DNA from: Nitrospirota bacterium
GTDB taxonomy: Bacteria; Nitrospirota; Thermodesulfovibrionia; Thermodesulfovibrionales; JdFR-88
DNA: 64,000 nucleotides
Assembly (NCBI GenBank): GCA_021825295.1
Contig: JAKAHV010000009.1
Location: forward strand, 21,826-85,825
Reading direction: 5' to 3'
Shown in pieces: positions 34,426 through 43,819 of the stretch (the stretch's first letter is position 1; each line of letters begins with the position of its first letter). Below the pieces are notes generated by a model. That model had not been told where the DNA came from and searched no databases. It saw only the letters and a program-made list of their open reading frames with translations. The translations under genes were made by a program, and so were the position numbers.

Positions 34426-35214
34426 CTATTTGAAACTCTCCTTTTCGGACGGGAATTCCCCTTTTTCGACCTCTTCCCGGAAGGCGCGTATCGCCCTCAT
34501 CCCCTCTTCCCTCAGGTTTGCGTAGCGCTTCGCGAACCGGGGCAGGAACCGCTCGAAGAGGCCGAGCACATCGTGGAGCACGAGCACCTGTCCGTCCACG
34601 CGGGGGCCGGCCCCGATGCCTATGGTAGGGATGGCGAGGGTTTCAGTAATCCTGCCTGCAAGCTCCATCGGCACGGCCTCGATGACTGCCGCGAAGGCGC
34701 CGGCCTCCTCGAGGGCCCGGGCCTCCTCCATCAGCCTGGCGGCGGCCTTATCGCCCCGCCCCTGGACCTTGAAGCCCATGCGGTGCACCGCGTGGGGGGT
34801 AAGCCCGATATGGGCCATCACCGGTATCTCCGCGCGGGTAAAGGCCTGAACGACGGGGACGGCCTCCATGCCGCCTTCGACCTTCACCGCGTGCGCCCCG
34901 CCCTCCTTTATGAACCTTCCGGCGTTCCTGACGGCCTCCTCCGCGCTTACCTGATAAGAGAGAAAAGGCATGTCGCCCACCACGAGGGCGTTTGCAACGC
35001 CCCTTCTTGCCATCCTGGTGTGGTATATCATCTCGTCCATGGTGACCGGCAAAGTGTTTTCAAGCCCTTGCACCACCATTGCGACCGAGTCCCCGACGAG
35101 GACGATGTCGATGCCGGCCTCATCGACCATCCGGGCAAACGGATAGTCGTACGCGGTGAGCATCGTGATCTTTTTCCCCTCGGACTTCTTCTTCAGAAGC
35201 TCCTGGATGGTCAT
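34426..35214 (-). CDS. panB: 3-methyl-2-oxobutanoate hydroxymethyltransferase
   Basis: Uses methylene-THF to make ketopantoate for pantothenate and CoA. 262 residues, normal length. TAYDYPFARMVDEAGIDIVLVGDSVAMV near the N-terminus carries the metal-binding Asp residues, and VKVEGG and MAHIGLTPHAV follow. It lies 4 nt after metF, so it is the last gene of the C1/folate operon; use of the same methylene-THF pool explains the placement. Confidence 0.96.
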   Translation of the reverse strand: MTIQELLKKKSEGKKITMLTAYDYPFARMVDEAGIDIVLVGDSVAMVVQGLENTLPVTMDEMIYHTRMARRGVANALVVGDMPFLSYQVSAEEAVRNAGRFIKEGGAHAVKVEGGMEAVPVVQAFTRAEIPVMAHIGLTPHAVHRMGFKVQGRGDKAAARLMEEARALEEAGAFAAVIEAVPMELAGRITETLAIPTIGIGAGPRVDGQVLVLHDVLGLFERFLPRFAKRYANLREEGMRAIRAFREEVEKGEFPSEKESFK

Positions 35215-35218
35215 TTCC

Positions 35219-36100
35219 CTACAGCAGTCCCGCCTTCCGCATTATGACGGGGACCTTGTCCTCCATGCCGATGGCCATGATGTGTATGCCGTCGCAGATA
35301 TTCTCGTCCCTGAGGCGGCGTATGTGCCTTGCGGCGATATCCATGCCGGTCTCAAGGGCCTTTTCCTTGCCCGCGGCCTTAAGCTCGTTGATGAGGTCTT
35401 CGGGCACGCGTATGCCGGGTACGTTCTTGTTCAGGAAGTTCGCCATCCCGGCGCTCTTCAGTATCACGAAGCCGGCCAGGACCTTCACCGGGAACCGCCT
35501 GGCGAAGGTCATGAACTCCTTGAACTTGTCTATATCGTATATGGCCTGGGTCTGGAAGAATTTCGCGCCGGCCCTGATCTTCTTCTCGAACTTGGCAAGC
35601 TGGGGGGCCAGCGGATTTGCCTCCGGGGTCACGACCCCGCCCTGGAAGAAATGCGTGCCGCCCTTCAGGCCGTTTCCTGCCATGTCCCTGCCGTTGTTGA
35701 GGGAGTCCACCGCCGTCAGGAGCTGGACGGATTCCAGGTCGTACACCGGTTTTGCCCCCTTGTGGTCGCCGGCCAGCACATGGTCGCCCGTCATGCACAG
35801 GACGTTTCTTATGCCGAGCACATCGGCCCCCAGGAGGTCCGATTGCAGGCCGATGCGGTTTCTGTCGCGGCATGTCATCTGCAGTATGGGTTCGGCGTTG
35901 TGCTCAAGGACTATCCTGCAGATTGCCAGCGAGCAGATGCGCATGACCGCCGACTGGTTGTCGGTCACGTTCAGGGCGTCGACCTTGTCCTTCAGGATAT
36001 CTATGTCATGGTGCAGCGCCGCTATATCGGTGCCCTTCGGCGGGCCGACTTCCGCGGTCACGACGAATTTGCCTGAATTAAGCGCCTCCTGGAAGCTCAC
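35219..36100 (-). CDS. metF: Methylenetetrahydrofolate reductase
   Basis: Flavoprotein that interconverts methylene-THF and methyl-THF, the last folate step of the methyl branch of the Wood-Ljungdahl pathway. 293 residues, TIM-barrel pattern: VVTAEVGPPKG (catalytic Glu), ALNVTDNQSAVMRICSLAICRI, PILQMTCRDRNRIGLQSDLLGA, NVLCMTGDH, FFQTQAIYD and GDHVLAGDHKGAKPVYDLESVQLL. It overlaps metV by 4 nt. The MetV/MetF pairing is that of acetogen-type enzymes, not of E. coli MetF alone. Confidence 0.95.
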   Translation of the reverse strand: MSFQEALNSGKFVVTAEVGPPKGTDIAALHHDIDILKDKVDALNVTDNQSAVMRICSLAICRIVLEHNAEPILQMTCRDRNRIGLQSDLLGADVLGIRNVLCMTGDHVLAGDHKGAKPVYDLESVQLLTAVDSLNNGRDMAGNGLKGGTHFFQGGVVTPEANPLAPQLAKFEKKIRAGAKFFQTQAIYDIDKFKEFMTFARRFPVKVLAGFVILKSAGMANFLNKNVPGIRVPEDLINELKAAGKEKALETGMDIAARHIRRLRDENICDGIHIMAIGMEDKVPVIMRKAGLL

Positions 36101-36762
36101 TTCTTCTTCTCCTCCCTCGCTGTCAGTTTTCTGGGTTTTACGGAGGCGGACCAGTCCTTGGCCGCGAGCGTGCCGGCCTTGAACTCCTCAAGCCTTCCGG
36201 TCTTCTCCATCCTCTCGTATATGCGGACCCACGCGCAGGGTATCTCCGCGCTGACCTCGCAGTGGCCGTCCTTGGTGCCGCCGCAGGGGCCGTTCAGTAT
36301 CCCCTTGGGGCAGGTCGTGACAGGGCATATACCGCCGGTCTTGTCCAGGATGCACTCGCCGCAGAGGGAGCAGCGCTCGTCGAACATCTGCAGCCTGGTC
36401 ATGTTCCCGAGGAACATGCTGTCGTTGGCGGGGTAGACCGCCTTGTCCTCGAACATCTCGACCGCGGACTGGGTGCCCGCGCCGCAGGACATCACTATTA
36501 TGCAGTCGGCCTTGCCCAGCTCTTCCTTGAATTTCTTCAGCTCAACCTTCGTGCCGAGCACCTGGCAGCCCGTCTTTGCAACGAAGGCGCCCGCTACCGC
36601 GCGTCCCTCGCCCTCCAGAAGCCCCTTAAGCTCGTCGAGCTGTTCCTGCCCGCCCGTGCCGCAGAGCGTGGCGCACTCCGAGCACCCGAGCAGGAAGAAG
36701 CTCCTGTATCCCTTTACGTTCTCCAGAAGTTCTTTCCGGTCTTTTTTCTGAGTTATGATCAT
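36097..36762 (-). CDS. metV: MetV: MTHFR-associated zinc/Fe-S protein (MTHFR C-terminal domain)
   Basis: 221 residues, Cys-rich. LLGCSECATLCGTGG, MSCGAGTQ, CSLCGECILDKTGGICPVTTCPKGILNGPCGG and CEVSAEIPCAW supply about 13 cysteines. This pattern defines the MTHFR C-terminal domain family, which in acetogens partners MetF and binds zinc or Fe-S. AAGGAGG overlaps the folD stop. Between folD and metF, so likely one transcript. Confidence 0.92.
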   Translation of the reverse strand: MIITQKKDRKELLENVKGYRSFFLLGCSECATLCGTGGQEQLDELKGLLEGEGRAVAGAFVAKTGCQVLGTKVELKKFKEELGKADCIIVMSCGAGTQSAVEMFEDKAVYPANDSMFLGNMTRLQMFDERCSLCGECILDKTGGICPVTTCPKGILNGPCGGTKDGHCEVSAEIPCAWVRIYERMEKTGRLEEFKAGTLAAKDWSASVKPRKLTAREEKKK

Positions 36763-36778
36763 CTCGACAAAACCTCCT

Positions 36779-37681
36779 TTACCTGATGCCCGCTTTGGCC
36801 GAAAGCACGGTGTTCTTCATGAGCATCGTAATCGTCATGGGCCCCACGCCTCCGGGCACGGGGGTGATCGCCCCGGCTACTTCCCTGGCCGCCTCGAAGT
36901 CCACGTCGCCCTTGAGGATGGGGACCATCCTGCCGGTCTTCTCGCTCTTTTTTTCGCCCACCCGGTTTACGCCCACATCTATCACGCAGGCCCCGGGTTT
37001 TATCCACCCCGGCTTCACAAGGCCCGGCACGCCGGCGGCCACGATAAGGATGTCCGCGCGCCTGCAGTGCGCCTCCATGTCCCTGGAGCCGGTATGGACG
37101 ACCGTGACCGTGGAGTTTGCGCCTTTCCCCTTCTGCATCATCATGATGGCGATGGGCTTGCCCACTATGTTGGAACGCCCGACAACCACGACCTCCGCCC
37201 CCGATGTGGCAACGCCGGAGCGCACTATAAGCTCCTGTATGCCGGCCGGGGTGCAGGGAGAAAACCTCGCCTCCGAGCCTCCGATTACGAGCCTGCCGAT
37301 GTTCACCGGATGGAAGCAGTCCACGTCCTTGTCCGGGTCGATTGCGTTTAAGACCCTTTTTTCGTTGATGTGCTTTGGAAGCGGCAGTTGCACGAGGATG
37401 CCGTGTATCTTCGGGTCCCTGTTGTATTTATCGACGAGGGAGAGCAGGTCGGCCTCGGAGATGTCCTCCGGCTGGTCGTCCTGGATGGAATAAAAGCCCA
37501 GTTCGTGCGCGGTCTTCTGCTTGCCCGTAACATAGCTTACAGAGGCAGGGTTCTTGCCCACCAGTATGGTCACCAGGCCGGGGACGACCCCGTGCTTATC
37601 CTTCATCAGGGCGACTTCCTTCTTCAGCTCCTCCCGTATCTCGGCCGCTATTTCGTTGCCGTTGATTATCTTTGCCGCCAT
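36779..37681 (-). CDS. folD: Bifunctional methylene-THF dehydrogenase / methenyl-THF cyclohydrolase
   Basis: Interconverts methylene-, methenyl- and 10-formyl-THF. 300 residues. The catalytic Tyr and Lys are in SYVTGKQK (near 49-56). ILVQLPLPKHI, DVDCFHPVNIGRL, VVVGRSNIVGKPIA and PVPGGVGPMTITML are all present. AAGGAGGT lies ten bases before the ATG. It is the first gene of folD-metV-metF-panB; a 63-base gap separates it from folE. Confidence 0.97.
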   Translation of the reverse strand: MAAKIINGNEIAAEIREELKKEVALMKDKHGVVPGLVTILVGKNPASVSYVTGKQKTAHELGFYSIQDDQPEDISEADLLSLVDKYNRDPKIHGILVQLPLPKHINEKRVLNAIDPDKDVDCFHPVNIGRLVIGGSEARFSPCTPAGIQELIVRSGVATSGAEVVVVGRSNIVGKPIAIMMMQKGKGANSTVTVVHTGSRDMEAHCRRADILIVAAGVPGLVKPGWIKPGACVIDVGVNRVGEKKSEKTGRMVPILKGDVDFEAAREVAGAITPVPGGVGPMTITMLMKNTVLSAKAGIR

Positions 37682-37744
37682 TACAAAAGACCTCCTTGGG
37701 TTTTATTGATTGATTTTTAACTTTTCATGAACGAATAGAAGTCA

Positions 37745-38305
37745 TCAGCCGCGCCTGCCCACAAGCGAGAGCATCTCTTCCCTCGTCGTGGCCCTGCTCC
37801 TGAATATGCCGCGCACCGCGGACGTGATGGTCCTTGAGCCCGGTTTCTTTATCCCCCGCATGTTCATGCAGAGGTGCTCGGCGTCTATTATGACCATCGT
37901 CCCCTTGGGCCTTACCCGCTCCATTATCAGGTCCGCAAGCTGGGAGGTGAGCCTCTCCTGCACCTGCGGACGGTTGGCGAAATGTTCGAGGGCCTTCGCC
38001 AGCTCGCTCAGCCCGACGATCCTGCCCTCGGGAATGTAGGCTATGTGCGCCTTGCCGATGAAGGGCAGCAGATGGTGTTCGCAGACCGAGTAAAAAGGGA
38101 TGTCTTTCAGCAGGACCATCTCGTCGTGCGACTCCCCCTCGATGGGCTTCAGAAGCTCCTCGGAGGGCGTCTTCAGGCCGGAGAATATCTCCTCGCACAT
38201 CCTGGCCACCCGCTCCGGGGTCTTTCTCAGCCCGGGACGGTCCAGGTCTTCCCCGATGCCCTCCAGAAACAGGCTGACGGCTTTTTTTATCTTCTCTGCG
38301 TCCAT
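37745..38305 (-). CDS. folE: GTP cyclohydrolase I
   Basis: Converts GTP to dihydroneopterin triphosphate, the first step of folate synthesis. 186 residues from the ATG at 38305, with GGGGGAGA upstream. Zinc ligands are in [10 protein letters not shown] and [21 protein letters not shown] and [23 protein letters not shown] complete the signature. A longer frame to 38365 only reads the cyclo-ligase gene in another frame. It overlaps the cyclo-ligase by 19 nt. Confidence 0.96.
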   Translation of the reverse strand: MDAEKIKKAVSLFLEGIGEDLDRPGLRKTPERVARMCEEIFSGLKTPSEELLKPIEGESHDEMVLLKDIPFYSVCEHHLLPFIGKAHIAYIPEGRIVGLSELAKALEHFANRPQVQERLTSQLADLIMERVRPKGTMVIIDAEHLCMNMRGIKKPGSRTITSAVRGIFRSRATTREEMLSLVGRRG

Positions 38306-38904
38306 TGGTCTTCTCCCCCGCCTTCGGCGGCAATCCTGATCGTCCTTTCCTCGGTTATGATCCAATCCATGCGTATGTCGTGGGGCGCCATCGGCACTTT
38401 GCCCTCGTATATCTGGGCCTCGTAGGCAAGGGCGACCAGCGGGACCGGCCTGGCGCGCCGCGCAAGGAGCTTGTCATAATACCCCTTGCCGTAGCCGAGC
38501 CTGCCTCCGGAGAGGTCAAAGGCCACACCCGGTACGATCACTATATCCGCCTCGTCTATCCCGGCTGCCGGCTCATCGCCTGCCGGCTCGGGTATTCCCA
38601 TGAACCCCCTGGGCAGCCCGGCTGTGCCCGTGACGCGGTAGAGCTTCAGCTCCGGCCCCTCCACCCTGGGGAGGATCACCTTTTTCCCCTCGTCAAGCGA
38701 CTCCTCGATAAGCGAAAGCGTATCCACTTCATCCCTGAAGGACGCGTAGAAGAGCACGGTGCCCGCTTTTTTAAAGATATCCAGCGCACGGAGCCTCTGC
38801 CTGACGGCCCGGTCCATGCCGGCCTTTCCGGCAGGGCTGATGAGCCTCCTTCGCTCAAGCGCAAGCGCCCTTATTTCCTTTTTGCCCAGCTTGCTTTGGT
38901 CCAT
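38287..38904 (-). CDS. 5-formyltetrahydrofolate cyclo-ligase
   Basis: Rescues 5-formyl-THF to methenyl-THF with ATP. 205 residues. The motif [17 protein letters not shown] near residue 145 holds the ATP/phosphate loop, and VPGVAFD precedes it. An N-terminal helix [15 protein letters not shown] matches the family. It sits between cooC2 and folE. Confidence 0.93.
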   Translation of the reverse strand: MDQSKLGKKEIRALALERRRLISPAGKAGMDRAVRQRLRALDIFKKAGTVLFYASFRDEVDTLSLIEESLDEGKKVILPRVEGPELKLYRVTGTAGLPRGFMGIPEPAGDEPAAGIDEADIVIVPGVAFDLSGGRLGYGKGYYDKLLARRARPVPLVALAYEAQIYEGKVPMAPHDIRMDWIITEERTIRIAAEGGGEDQWTQRR

Positions 38905-38916
38905 TTGCCCCGCGAT

Positions 38917-39702
38917 TCAGCGGCCGATACGCTTTTCAATCTCTTCCTTTATCCTGCCCGCCTCCTGCCGCAGCTTTTCCGAGACGAGGTAAGGCGCCTG
39001 CCCCTTGATGTCCGCCTCTATGACAAGAGGGTCGTAGCTCAGGGACCCCACGATCTCGACCCCCTCCAGCGCGCTTTCGATGAACTGCAGGTCCGCGGCG
39101 GATTTTACCTTGTTTGCCACGGCAAAGACCCTCTCGACGCCAAGGCCGATGGCCATGTCGCGGACCGCGCGCGCGGTCTGAAGGCTCCTTTGTCCCGGCT
39201 CCACAACGACGATGAAGGCGTTTACGCCCTGGGCGGTACCCCTCGTGAGGTGCTCTATGCCGGCCTCCATGTCTATGACCACCACTTCGTCTCTCTCGGT
39301 CACCAGGTGTTTCAGGAGCCTTCTTAGCAGGACGTTTTCCGGGCAGTAGCAGCCGGAGGCCGCTTCCTTCGATTTTCCCGTAACCAGGAGGACTATGTTG
39401 TCTCCGTCAAGCCTCAGGCCGAACTCCTCCGGGATGTCGTCAACCCTTGGGTTCAACTTGTAAAGGCCTCCGGGCGCGCCCGGTCTCTGGCCGGTCCTCT
39501 CCTCTATGAGCAGGGGCATCTCGGCGATGGGTTTCAGGGACGCAATCCTGCCGGCGGGCACTCCCAAGGCCGATGCCAGGTTTGCGTCGGGGTCCGCATC
39601 GATTGCCAGGACTTTCCTGCCTTCCCGGCCGTAAAGCCAGGCCAGTGTCGCCGAAAGGGTGGTCTTGCCCACGCCTCCCTTGCCGGTCACAGCTATTTTC
39701 AT
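38917..39702 (-). CDS. CooC-type ATPase, second copy
   Basis: 261 residues. Walker A GKGGVGKTT at 7-15, DADPDANLASALG, the CxC motif C118-C120 (SGCYCPEN) and VVIDMEAGIEHLTRG. It is a CooC/AcsF-type nickel-insertion ATPase by family, clearly a paralogue of the gene at 21340. It heads the folate/C1 gene block, which supports a role with CO dehydrogenase/acetyl-CoA synthase located elsewhere. 12 nt separate it from the cyclo-ligase. Confidence 0.92.
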   Translation of the reverse strand: MKIAVTGKGGVGKTTLSATLAWLYGREGRKVLAIDADPDANLASALGVPAGRIASLKPIAEMPLLIEERTGQRPGAPGGLYKLNPRVDDIPEEFGLRLDGDNIVLLVTGKSKEAASGCYCPENVLLRRLLKHLVTERDEVVVIDMEAGIEHLTRGTAQGVNAFIVVVEPGQRSLQTARAVRDMAIGLGVERVFAVANKVKSAADLQFIESALEGVEIVGSLSYDPLVIEADIKGQAPYLVSEKLRQEAGRIKEEIEKRIGR

Positions 39703-39796
39703 GAGAAAAAATTATAACATTGTATAAGGCATTGTTGTCAAAGCGAAATTTGCTTTTTGCAACCGTTTCGGATACTATTAAATGGACAGCGAGCAT

Positions 39797-39888
39797 ATTC
39801 CCTGCGGCTTGCCGCAGGGCCAAGCGAGCGAATAAGATGAAAAAAAAGTTCCTTACATTAGATTCCCTGCGGCTTGCCGCGGGGAATA
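39797..39888. repeat. Two short palindromes (REP-like)
   Basis: CCTGCGGC-TT-GCCGCAGG at 39801-39818 is a perfect 8-bp stem. A close copy, ATTCCC-T-GCGGC-TT-GCCGC-G-GGGAAT, is at 39862-39887. They share TTCCCTGCGGCTTGCCGC and lie in the 299-base gap between cooC2 and argD, both of which are transcribed away from it. No small gene is visible in the gap. Confidence 0.65.
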
Positions 39889-40001
39889 TCAATGATTGGC
39901 GCCGCGTATTCCCCGTGGGGGACGGGCGGGTGGACTTGCGGGATAAATAGTCCTTGCATGAAAGAGCCCCCGGTTTCAAACCGCGGAGCATCTTCCAAAT
40001 T

Positions 40002-41216
40002 ATGGAAATAAAAAAAATAATCGAAGATTCTTCCCGTTATCTGATGAACACTTACGGCAGGCTCCCCGTGGCGCTCAGGAAGGGCAGGGGTGTGAGAGTC
40101 TGGTCCGTCGACGACAAGGAGTACCTCGATTTCGTGGGGGGCATCGCCGTCAATGTGCTTGGCCACTGCCATCCGAAGGTGGTTGTGGCGATACAGAAGC
40201 AGGCCCAGAGGCTCATCCACGTCTCGAACCTCTATCACATGGAAAACCAGGTGAAGCTCGCGCGCCTTCTTGTCGAGCATTCCTTCGCGGACAAGGTCTT
40301 CTTCTGCAACTCCGGGGCGGAGGCGAACGAGGGGGCCATAAAGCTGGCCCGGAAGTTCGCCCGCGAGCGCTATGGAGAGGGCAGGTTCGGGATAATAACC
40401 GCGGTCAACTCCTTCCACGGCAGGACTTACGGGGCGCTTTCGGCCACCGGCCAGTTAAAATTCCATAACGGGTTTGAGCCGATGCTTCCCGGCTTCACAT
40501 ATGTGCCGTTCGGGGACATAGGCGCCATGCGGGAGGCGTTGGGGAAACAGCCCCCCGAAGGCGTCTGCGCCGTGCTCCTTGAGCCCATACAGGCCGAGGG
40601 TGGGGTGAGAATGCCGCCTCCGGATTATTTAAGGCAGGTGCGGGAGCTATGCGACGCCTCAGGCGTCCTTCTCATACTGGATGAGGTGCAGACCGGGATG
40701 GGCAGGACGGGGGAGCTTTTCGCCTACAAGCATTTTGGCGTCAGGCCGGATATCATGACCTTGGCCAAGGGCCTTGGCGGGGGCACGCCCATCGGGGCCC
40801 TTTTGGCGACTGACGAGGTTTCACAGGCATTCACTCCCGGCTCTCATGCGGCGACCTTCGGAGGAAACCCGCTTGTGTGCGCCTCCGCGATAGCGACCAT
40901 CCAGGCCCTGCTGGAGGACAACTGCTACCTCATAGAGCACGCCAGGAGGATGGGGGATTATTTCGCCGGGAAACTGGCCGCGCTGAAGGAATCGGCCCCC
41001 GGGCACGTGGCCGGCGCCAGGGGGCTTGGGCTTCTTCAGGCGCTGGAGCTTACCAGGCCCTGCGGCCCGGTCGTCCTTGAATGCATCGAACGGGGGCTGC
41101 TGGTCAACTGCACGGCCGACAGGGTGCTCCGGTTCATGCCTCCGCTTATAGTGCAGGAGCCGGAGATAGACCAGGCCGTCCGGACCGTGTCGGATGTTCT
41201 TCTTGGAAAGTCCTGA
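40002..41216 (+). CDS. argD: Acetylornithine aminotransferase
   Basis: PLP-dependent transamination in arginine synthesis. 404 residues from the ATG at 40002, where MEIKKIIEDSSRYLMNTY aligns with family starts; a TTG 48 nt upstream is less likely. NSGAEANEGAIKLARKFAR, FHGRTYGALSATGQ and VLLEPIQAEGG are present, LILDEVQTGMGRTG holds the cofactor Asp, and LAKGLGGGTPIGA has Lys256 for the Schiff base. It forms a unit with argF, which starts 30 nt later. Confidence 0.94.
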   Translation: MEIKKIIEDSSRYLMNTYGRLPVALRKGRGVRVWSVDDKEYLDFVGGIAVNVLGHCHPKVVVAIQKQAQRLIHVSNLYHMENQVKLARLLVEHSFADKVFFCNSGAEANEGAIKLARKFARERYGEGRFGIITAVNSFHGRTYGALSATGQLKFHNGFEPMLPGFTYVPFGDIGAMREALGKQPPEGVCAVLLEPIQAEGGVRMPPPDYLRQVRELCDASGVLLILDEVQTGMGRTGELFAYKHFGVRPDIMTLAKGLGGGTPIGALLATDEVSQAFTPGSHAATFGGNPLVCASAIATIQALLEDNCYLIEHARRMGDYFAGKLAALKESAPGHVAGARGLGLLQALELTRPCGPVVLECIERGLLVNCTADRVLRFMPPLIVQEPEIDQAVRTVSDVLLGKS

Positions 41217-41246
41217 CAAAGGAGTGTAAAAACAAAAACACAGGAA

Positions 41247-42155
41247 ATGAAAAAAGATTTTCTTGCCCTCTCGGATTTTGACGAGACCTGGATAGCGGGG
41301 CTCCTGGACCGCGCGATGGAGATGAAAAAAACGCCCGGCTCGGGCGGCTGCCCCCTGATAGGCAAGAGCATAGGGCTTATATTCGAGAAGGCCTCAACGC
41401 GCACGAGGGTCAGCTTCGAGGCCGGCATATATCAGCTCGGGGCCCATTCCATTTACATGAACCCGAACGAGATACAGCTTGGCAGGGGCGAGACCGTGGC
41501 GGACACGGCCAGGGTCCTCTCCTCCTACCTGGACTGCATCATAATCAGGACCTTCGCCCATGAGCGTGTGGAGGAGTTCGCGGAAAACTCCAGCGTGCCG
41601 GTGGTAAACGGCCTTACGGACAGGCATCATCCCTGCCAGACGCTGGCCGATCTCATGACCATGCTGGAGCAAAAGGGCCGTCTTGAGGGTCTCAGGGTGG
41701 CCTACATAGGGGACGGCAACAATGTGGCCAATTCCCTCATAGAAGGTGCGTCGCTCATGAAGATGGACCTCTCCATCGCCTGCCCGGACGGCTACGGGCC
41801 GGACCCCCTCATCCTTGAAAAGGCGATGCGCTCGGCCCGCGGCGAGATCGTGGTCCTGAGGGACCCGAAGGAGGCGGCCGGCAAGGCGGACGTCATTTAC
41901 ACGGACGTCTGGGTCAGCATGGGCCAGGAGCAGAAGGCGGCCGACAAGAAAAGCAGGTTCAAAAACTACCAGATAAACGAGGCCCTGCTTGCCTGCGCGA
42001 AACCGGACGTCATAGTGATGCACTGCCTCCCCGCGCACCGGGGGGAGGAGATAACCTCAAGCGTGATGGACGGCCCGAGGAGCGCCATATTCGGGCAGGC
42101 CGAAAACAGGCTCCACACCGGCAAGGCCCTGCTGGAGAGGCTGCTTACCTCATGA
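41247..42155 (+). CDS. argF: Ornithine carbamoyltransferase
   Basis: Makes citrulline from ornithine and carbamoyl phosphate, linking to the carAB operon at 50-55 kb. 302 residues. STRTR at 50-54 binds carbamoyl phosphate, RTFAHERVEEF and HHPCQTLADLMT follow, and HCLPAHRGEE from H259 contains the catalytic Cys260. The gene overlaps rnj by 4 nt. Confidence 0.96.
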   Translation: MKKDFLALSDFDETWIAGLLDRAMEMKKTPGSGGCPLIGKSIGLIFEKASTRTRVSFEAGIYQLGAHSIYMNPNEIQLGRGETVADTARVLSSYLDCIIIRTFAHERVEEFAENSSVPVVNGLTDRHHPCQTLADLMTMLEQKGRLEGLRVAYIGDGNNVANSLIEGASLMKMDLSIACPDGYGPDPLILEKAMRSARGEIVVLRDPKEAAGKADVIYTDVWVSMGQEQKAADKKSRFKNYQINEALLACAKPDVIVMHCLPAHRGEEITSSVMDGPRSAIFGQAENRLHTGKALLERLLTS

Positions 42156-43810
42156 CCCCCGGTACGCTTTCGCTGATCCCCCTTGGAGGGCTCGAGGAGG
42201 TCGGGGGCCTCAACATGATGGTCCTCCAATATGACGATTCCATCATAGTCATAGACGCCGGGCTCATGTTCCCGGAGGAGTACATGCTGGGGGTGGACTT
42301 CGTCATCCCGGATTTTTCCTACCTGGTCGAAAACAGGCAGAATGTAAAGGCGATAATAATCACGCACGGCCATGAGGACCACACGGGCGCGCTGCCGTTT
42401 CTGCTTAGGTCCGTTCAGGCCCCGATATACGGCACCCCCCTTACGCTTGGGCTCATAAAGGACAAGCTGAAGGAATACCAGATAGAGGCGGAGATGCACC
42501 CGGTGAGGCCAAGGGAGACGGTCTCGCTCGGGCCCTTCGAGGTCGAGTTCGTCCGTGTCACCCACAGCATCGTCGACGGCGTGGCGCTCGGCATAAACAC
42601 CCCCCTGGGCAGGGTGGTGCATACCGGGGATTTCAAGGTGGACCCGACCCCGGTGGACGGTGAGCTTCTCGATTTCCGGAAGTTCGCGGAGTACGGGGAG
42701 AAAAAGGCGCTGCTTCTGATGTCCGACTCCACCAATGCCGAGAAGGGCGGTTTTACCTTTTCCGAGAAGGAGGTCCGGAGGGCCTTCGAGGACATATTCG
42801 CAACCGCGAAGGGCAGGATCATCATCTCCACCTTCGCCTCCAACATCCACCGCATACAGCAGGCGATAGACGTGGCCGTCATGTTCGGCAGAAAGGTCAT
42901 CCTTGCCGGCAGGAGCATCGTCTCAAACGCCCAGATCGCGCTGGACCTGGGCTATCTGAGGATACCCCGGGAGACCTGGCTGAGGCTGGAGGACCTGAAG
43001 GACCTTGAAGACAGCAAGGCCGTGATAATAACCACCGGCTCCCAGGGGGAGCCGATGAGCGTGCTCTCCAGGATCGCCACCGGCGAGCACAAGCAGATAA
43101 AGATAAAGGAAGGCGACACCGTCGTTTTGTCCGCCAAGATGATACCCGGCAACGAGCGCTCCATCGGCAGGATCGTAAACCATCTTTTCCGGCGGGGCGC
43201 GAAGGTCATCTACGAGAAGGTATCGGAGATACACGTGTCCGGCCACGCCTCCAAGGAGGAGCTGAAGCTCATGCTGAACCTGGTGAGGCCCAGATACTTC
43301 GTGCCCGTGCACGGCGAGTACAGGCACCTTTCGATCCACGCGTCTCTCGCGCTCAAACAGGGCATACCTAAGGAAAACATATTCATACTCGACAACGGCG
43401 AGGTGCTGGAGTTTCACGAGGACGAGGTGCACCGCGCCGGCAAGGTGGACTCCGGCCGGGTGTTCATAGACGGCAAGGCGGCCGGCGGCGTGGAGGAGAT
43501 GGTCCTCAGGGACAGGATGCGGCTCGCCCATGACGGCGTGGTAATCGTGCTCCTGGGGGTGGAAAAACTTACTGGCAACCTTGTCTCCGGCCCGGACGTG
43601 ATCTCAAGGGGTTTCATATTCGAGGACGCATCGCCGGAGCTGATAGCGGACGTGAAGGAATTTCTCAACAAAACGGTGGCAGCGCTGGACAAGGAGGTCA
43701 TCACCGACAGCTCGCTCCTGCAGGCAAAGATCAGAAGCTCGCTGAAAAAATATCTGAGAAACGTGCTGGACAGAAGGCCGCTCATAATGCCCATCATAAT
43801 GGAAGTGTGA
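42152..43810 (+). CDS. rnj: Ribonuclease J
   Basis: Metallo-beta-lactamase/beta-CASP 5'-exonuclease and endonuclease for RNA maturation and decay. 552 residues. The zinc motif HGHEDH is at 72-77, VTHSIVDG and HTGDFKVDPTPVDG follow, and SDSTNAEKGG, TTGSQGEPMS and SGHASKEELKLML mark the beta-CASP part. The C-terminal domain (about 450-552) ends in RNVLDRRPLIMPIIMEV. Transcribed with argDF and nifS; linkage to arginine genes is probably incidental. Confidence 0.96.
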   Translation: MTPGTLSLIPLGGLEEVGGLNMMVLQYDDSIIVIDAGLMFPEEYMLGVDFVIPDFSYLVENRQNVKAIIITHGHEDHTGALPFLLRSVQAPIYGTPLTLGLIKDKLKEYQIEAEMHPVRPRETVSLGPFEVEFVRVTHSIVDGVALGINTPLGRVVHTGDFKVDPTPVDGELLDFRKFAEYGEKKALLLMSDSTNAEKGGFTFSEKEVRRAFEDIFATAKGRIIISTFASNIHRIQQAIDVAVMFGRKVILAGRSIVSNAQIALDLGYLRIPRETWLRLEDLKDLEDSKAVIITTGSQGEPMSVLSRIATGEHKQIKIKEGDTVVLSAKMIPGNERSIGRIVNHLFRRGAKVIYEKVSEIHVSGHASKEELKLMLNLVRPRYFVPVHGEYRHLSIHASLALKQGIPKENIFILDNGEVLEFHEDEVHRAGKVDSGRVFIDGKAAGGVEEMVLRDRMRLAHDGVVIVLLGVEKLTGNLVSGPDVISRGFIFEDASPELIADVKEFLNKTVAALDKEVITDSSLLQAKIRSSLKKYLRNVLDRRPLIMPIIMEV

Positions 43811-43819
43811 GGTGATGGA

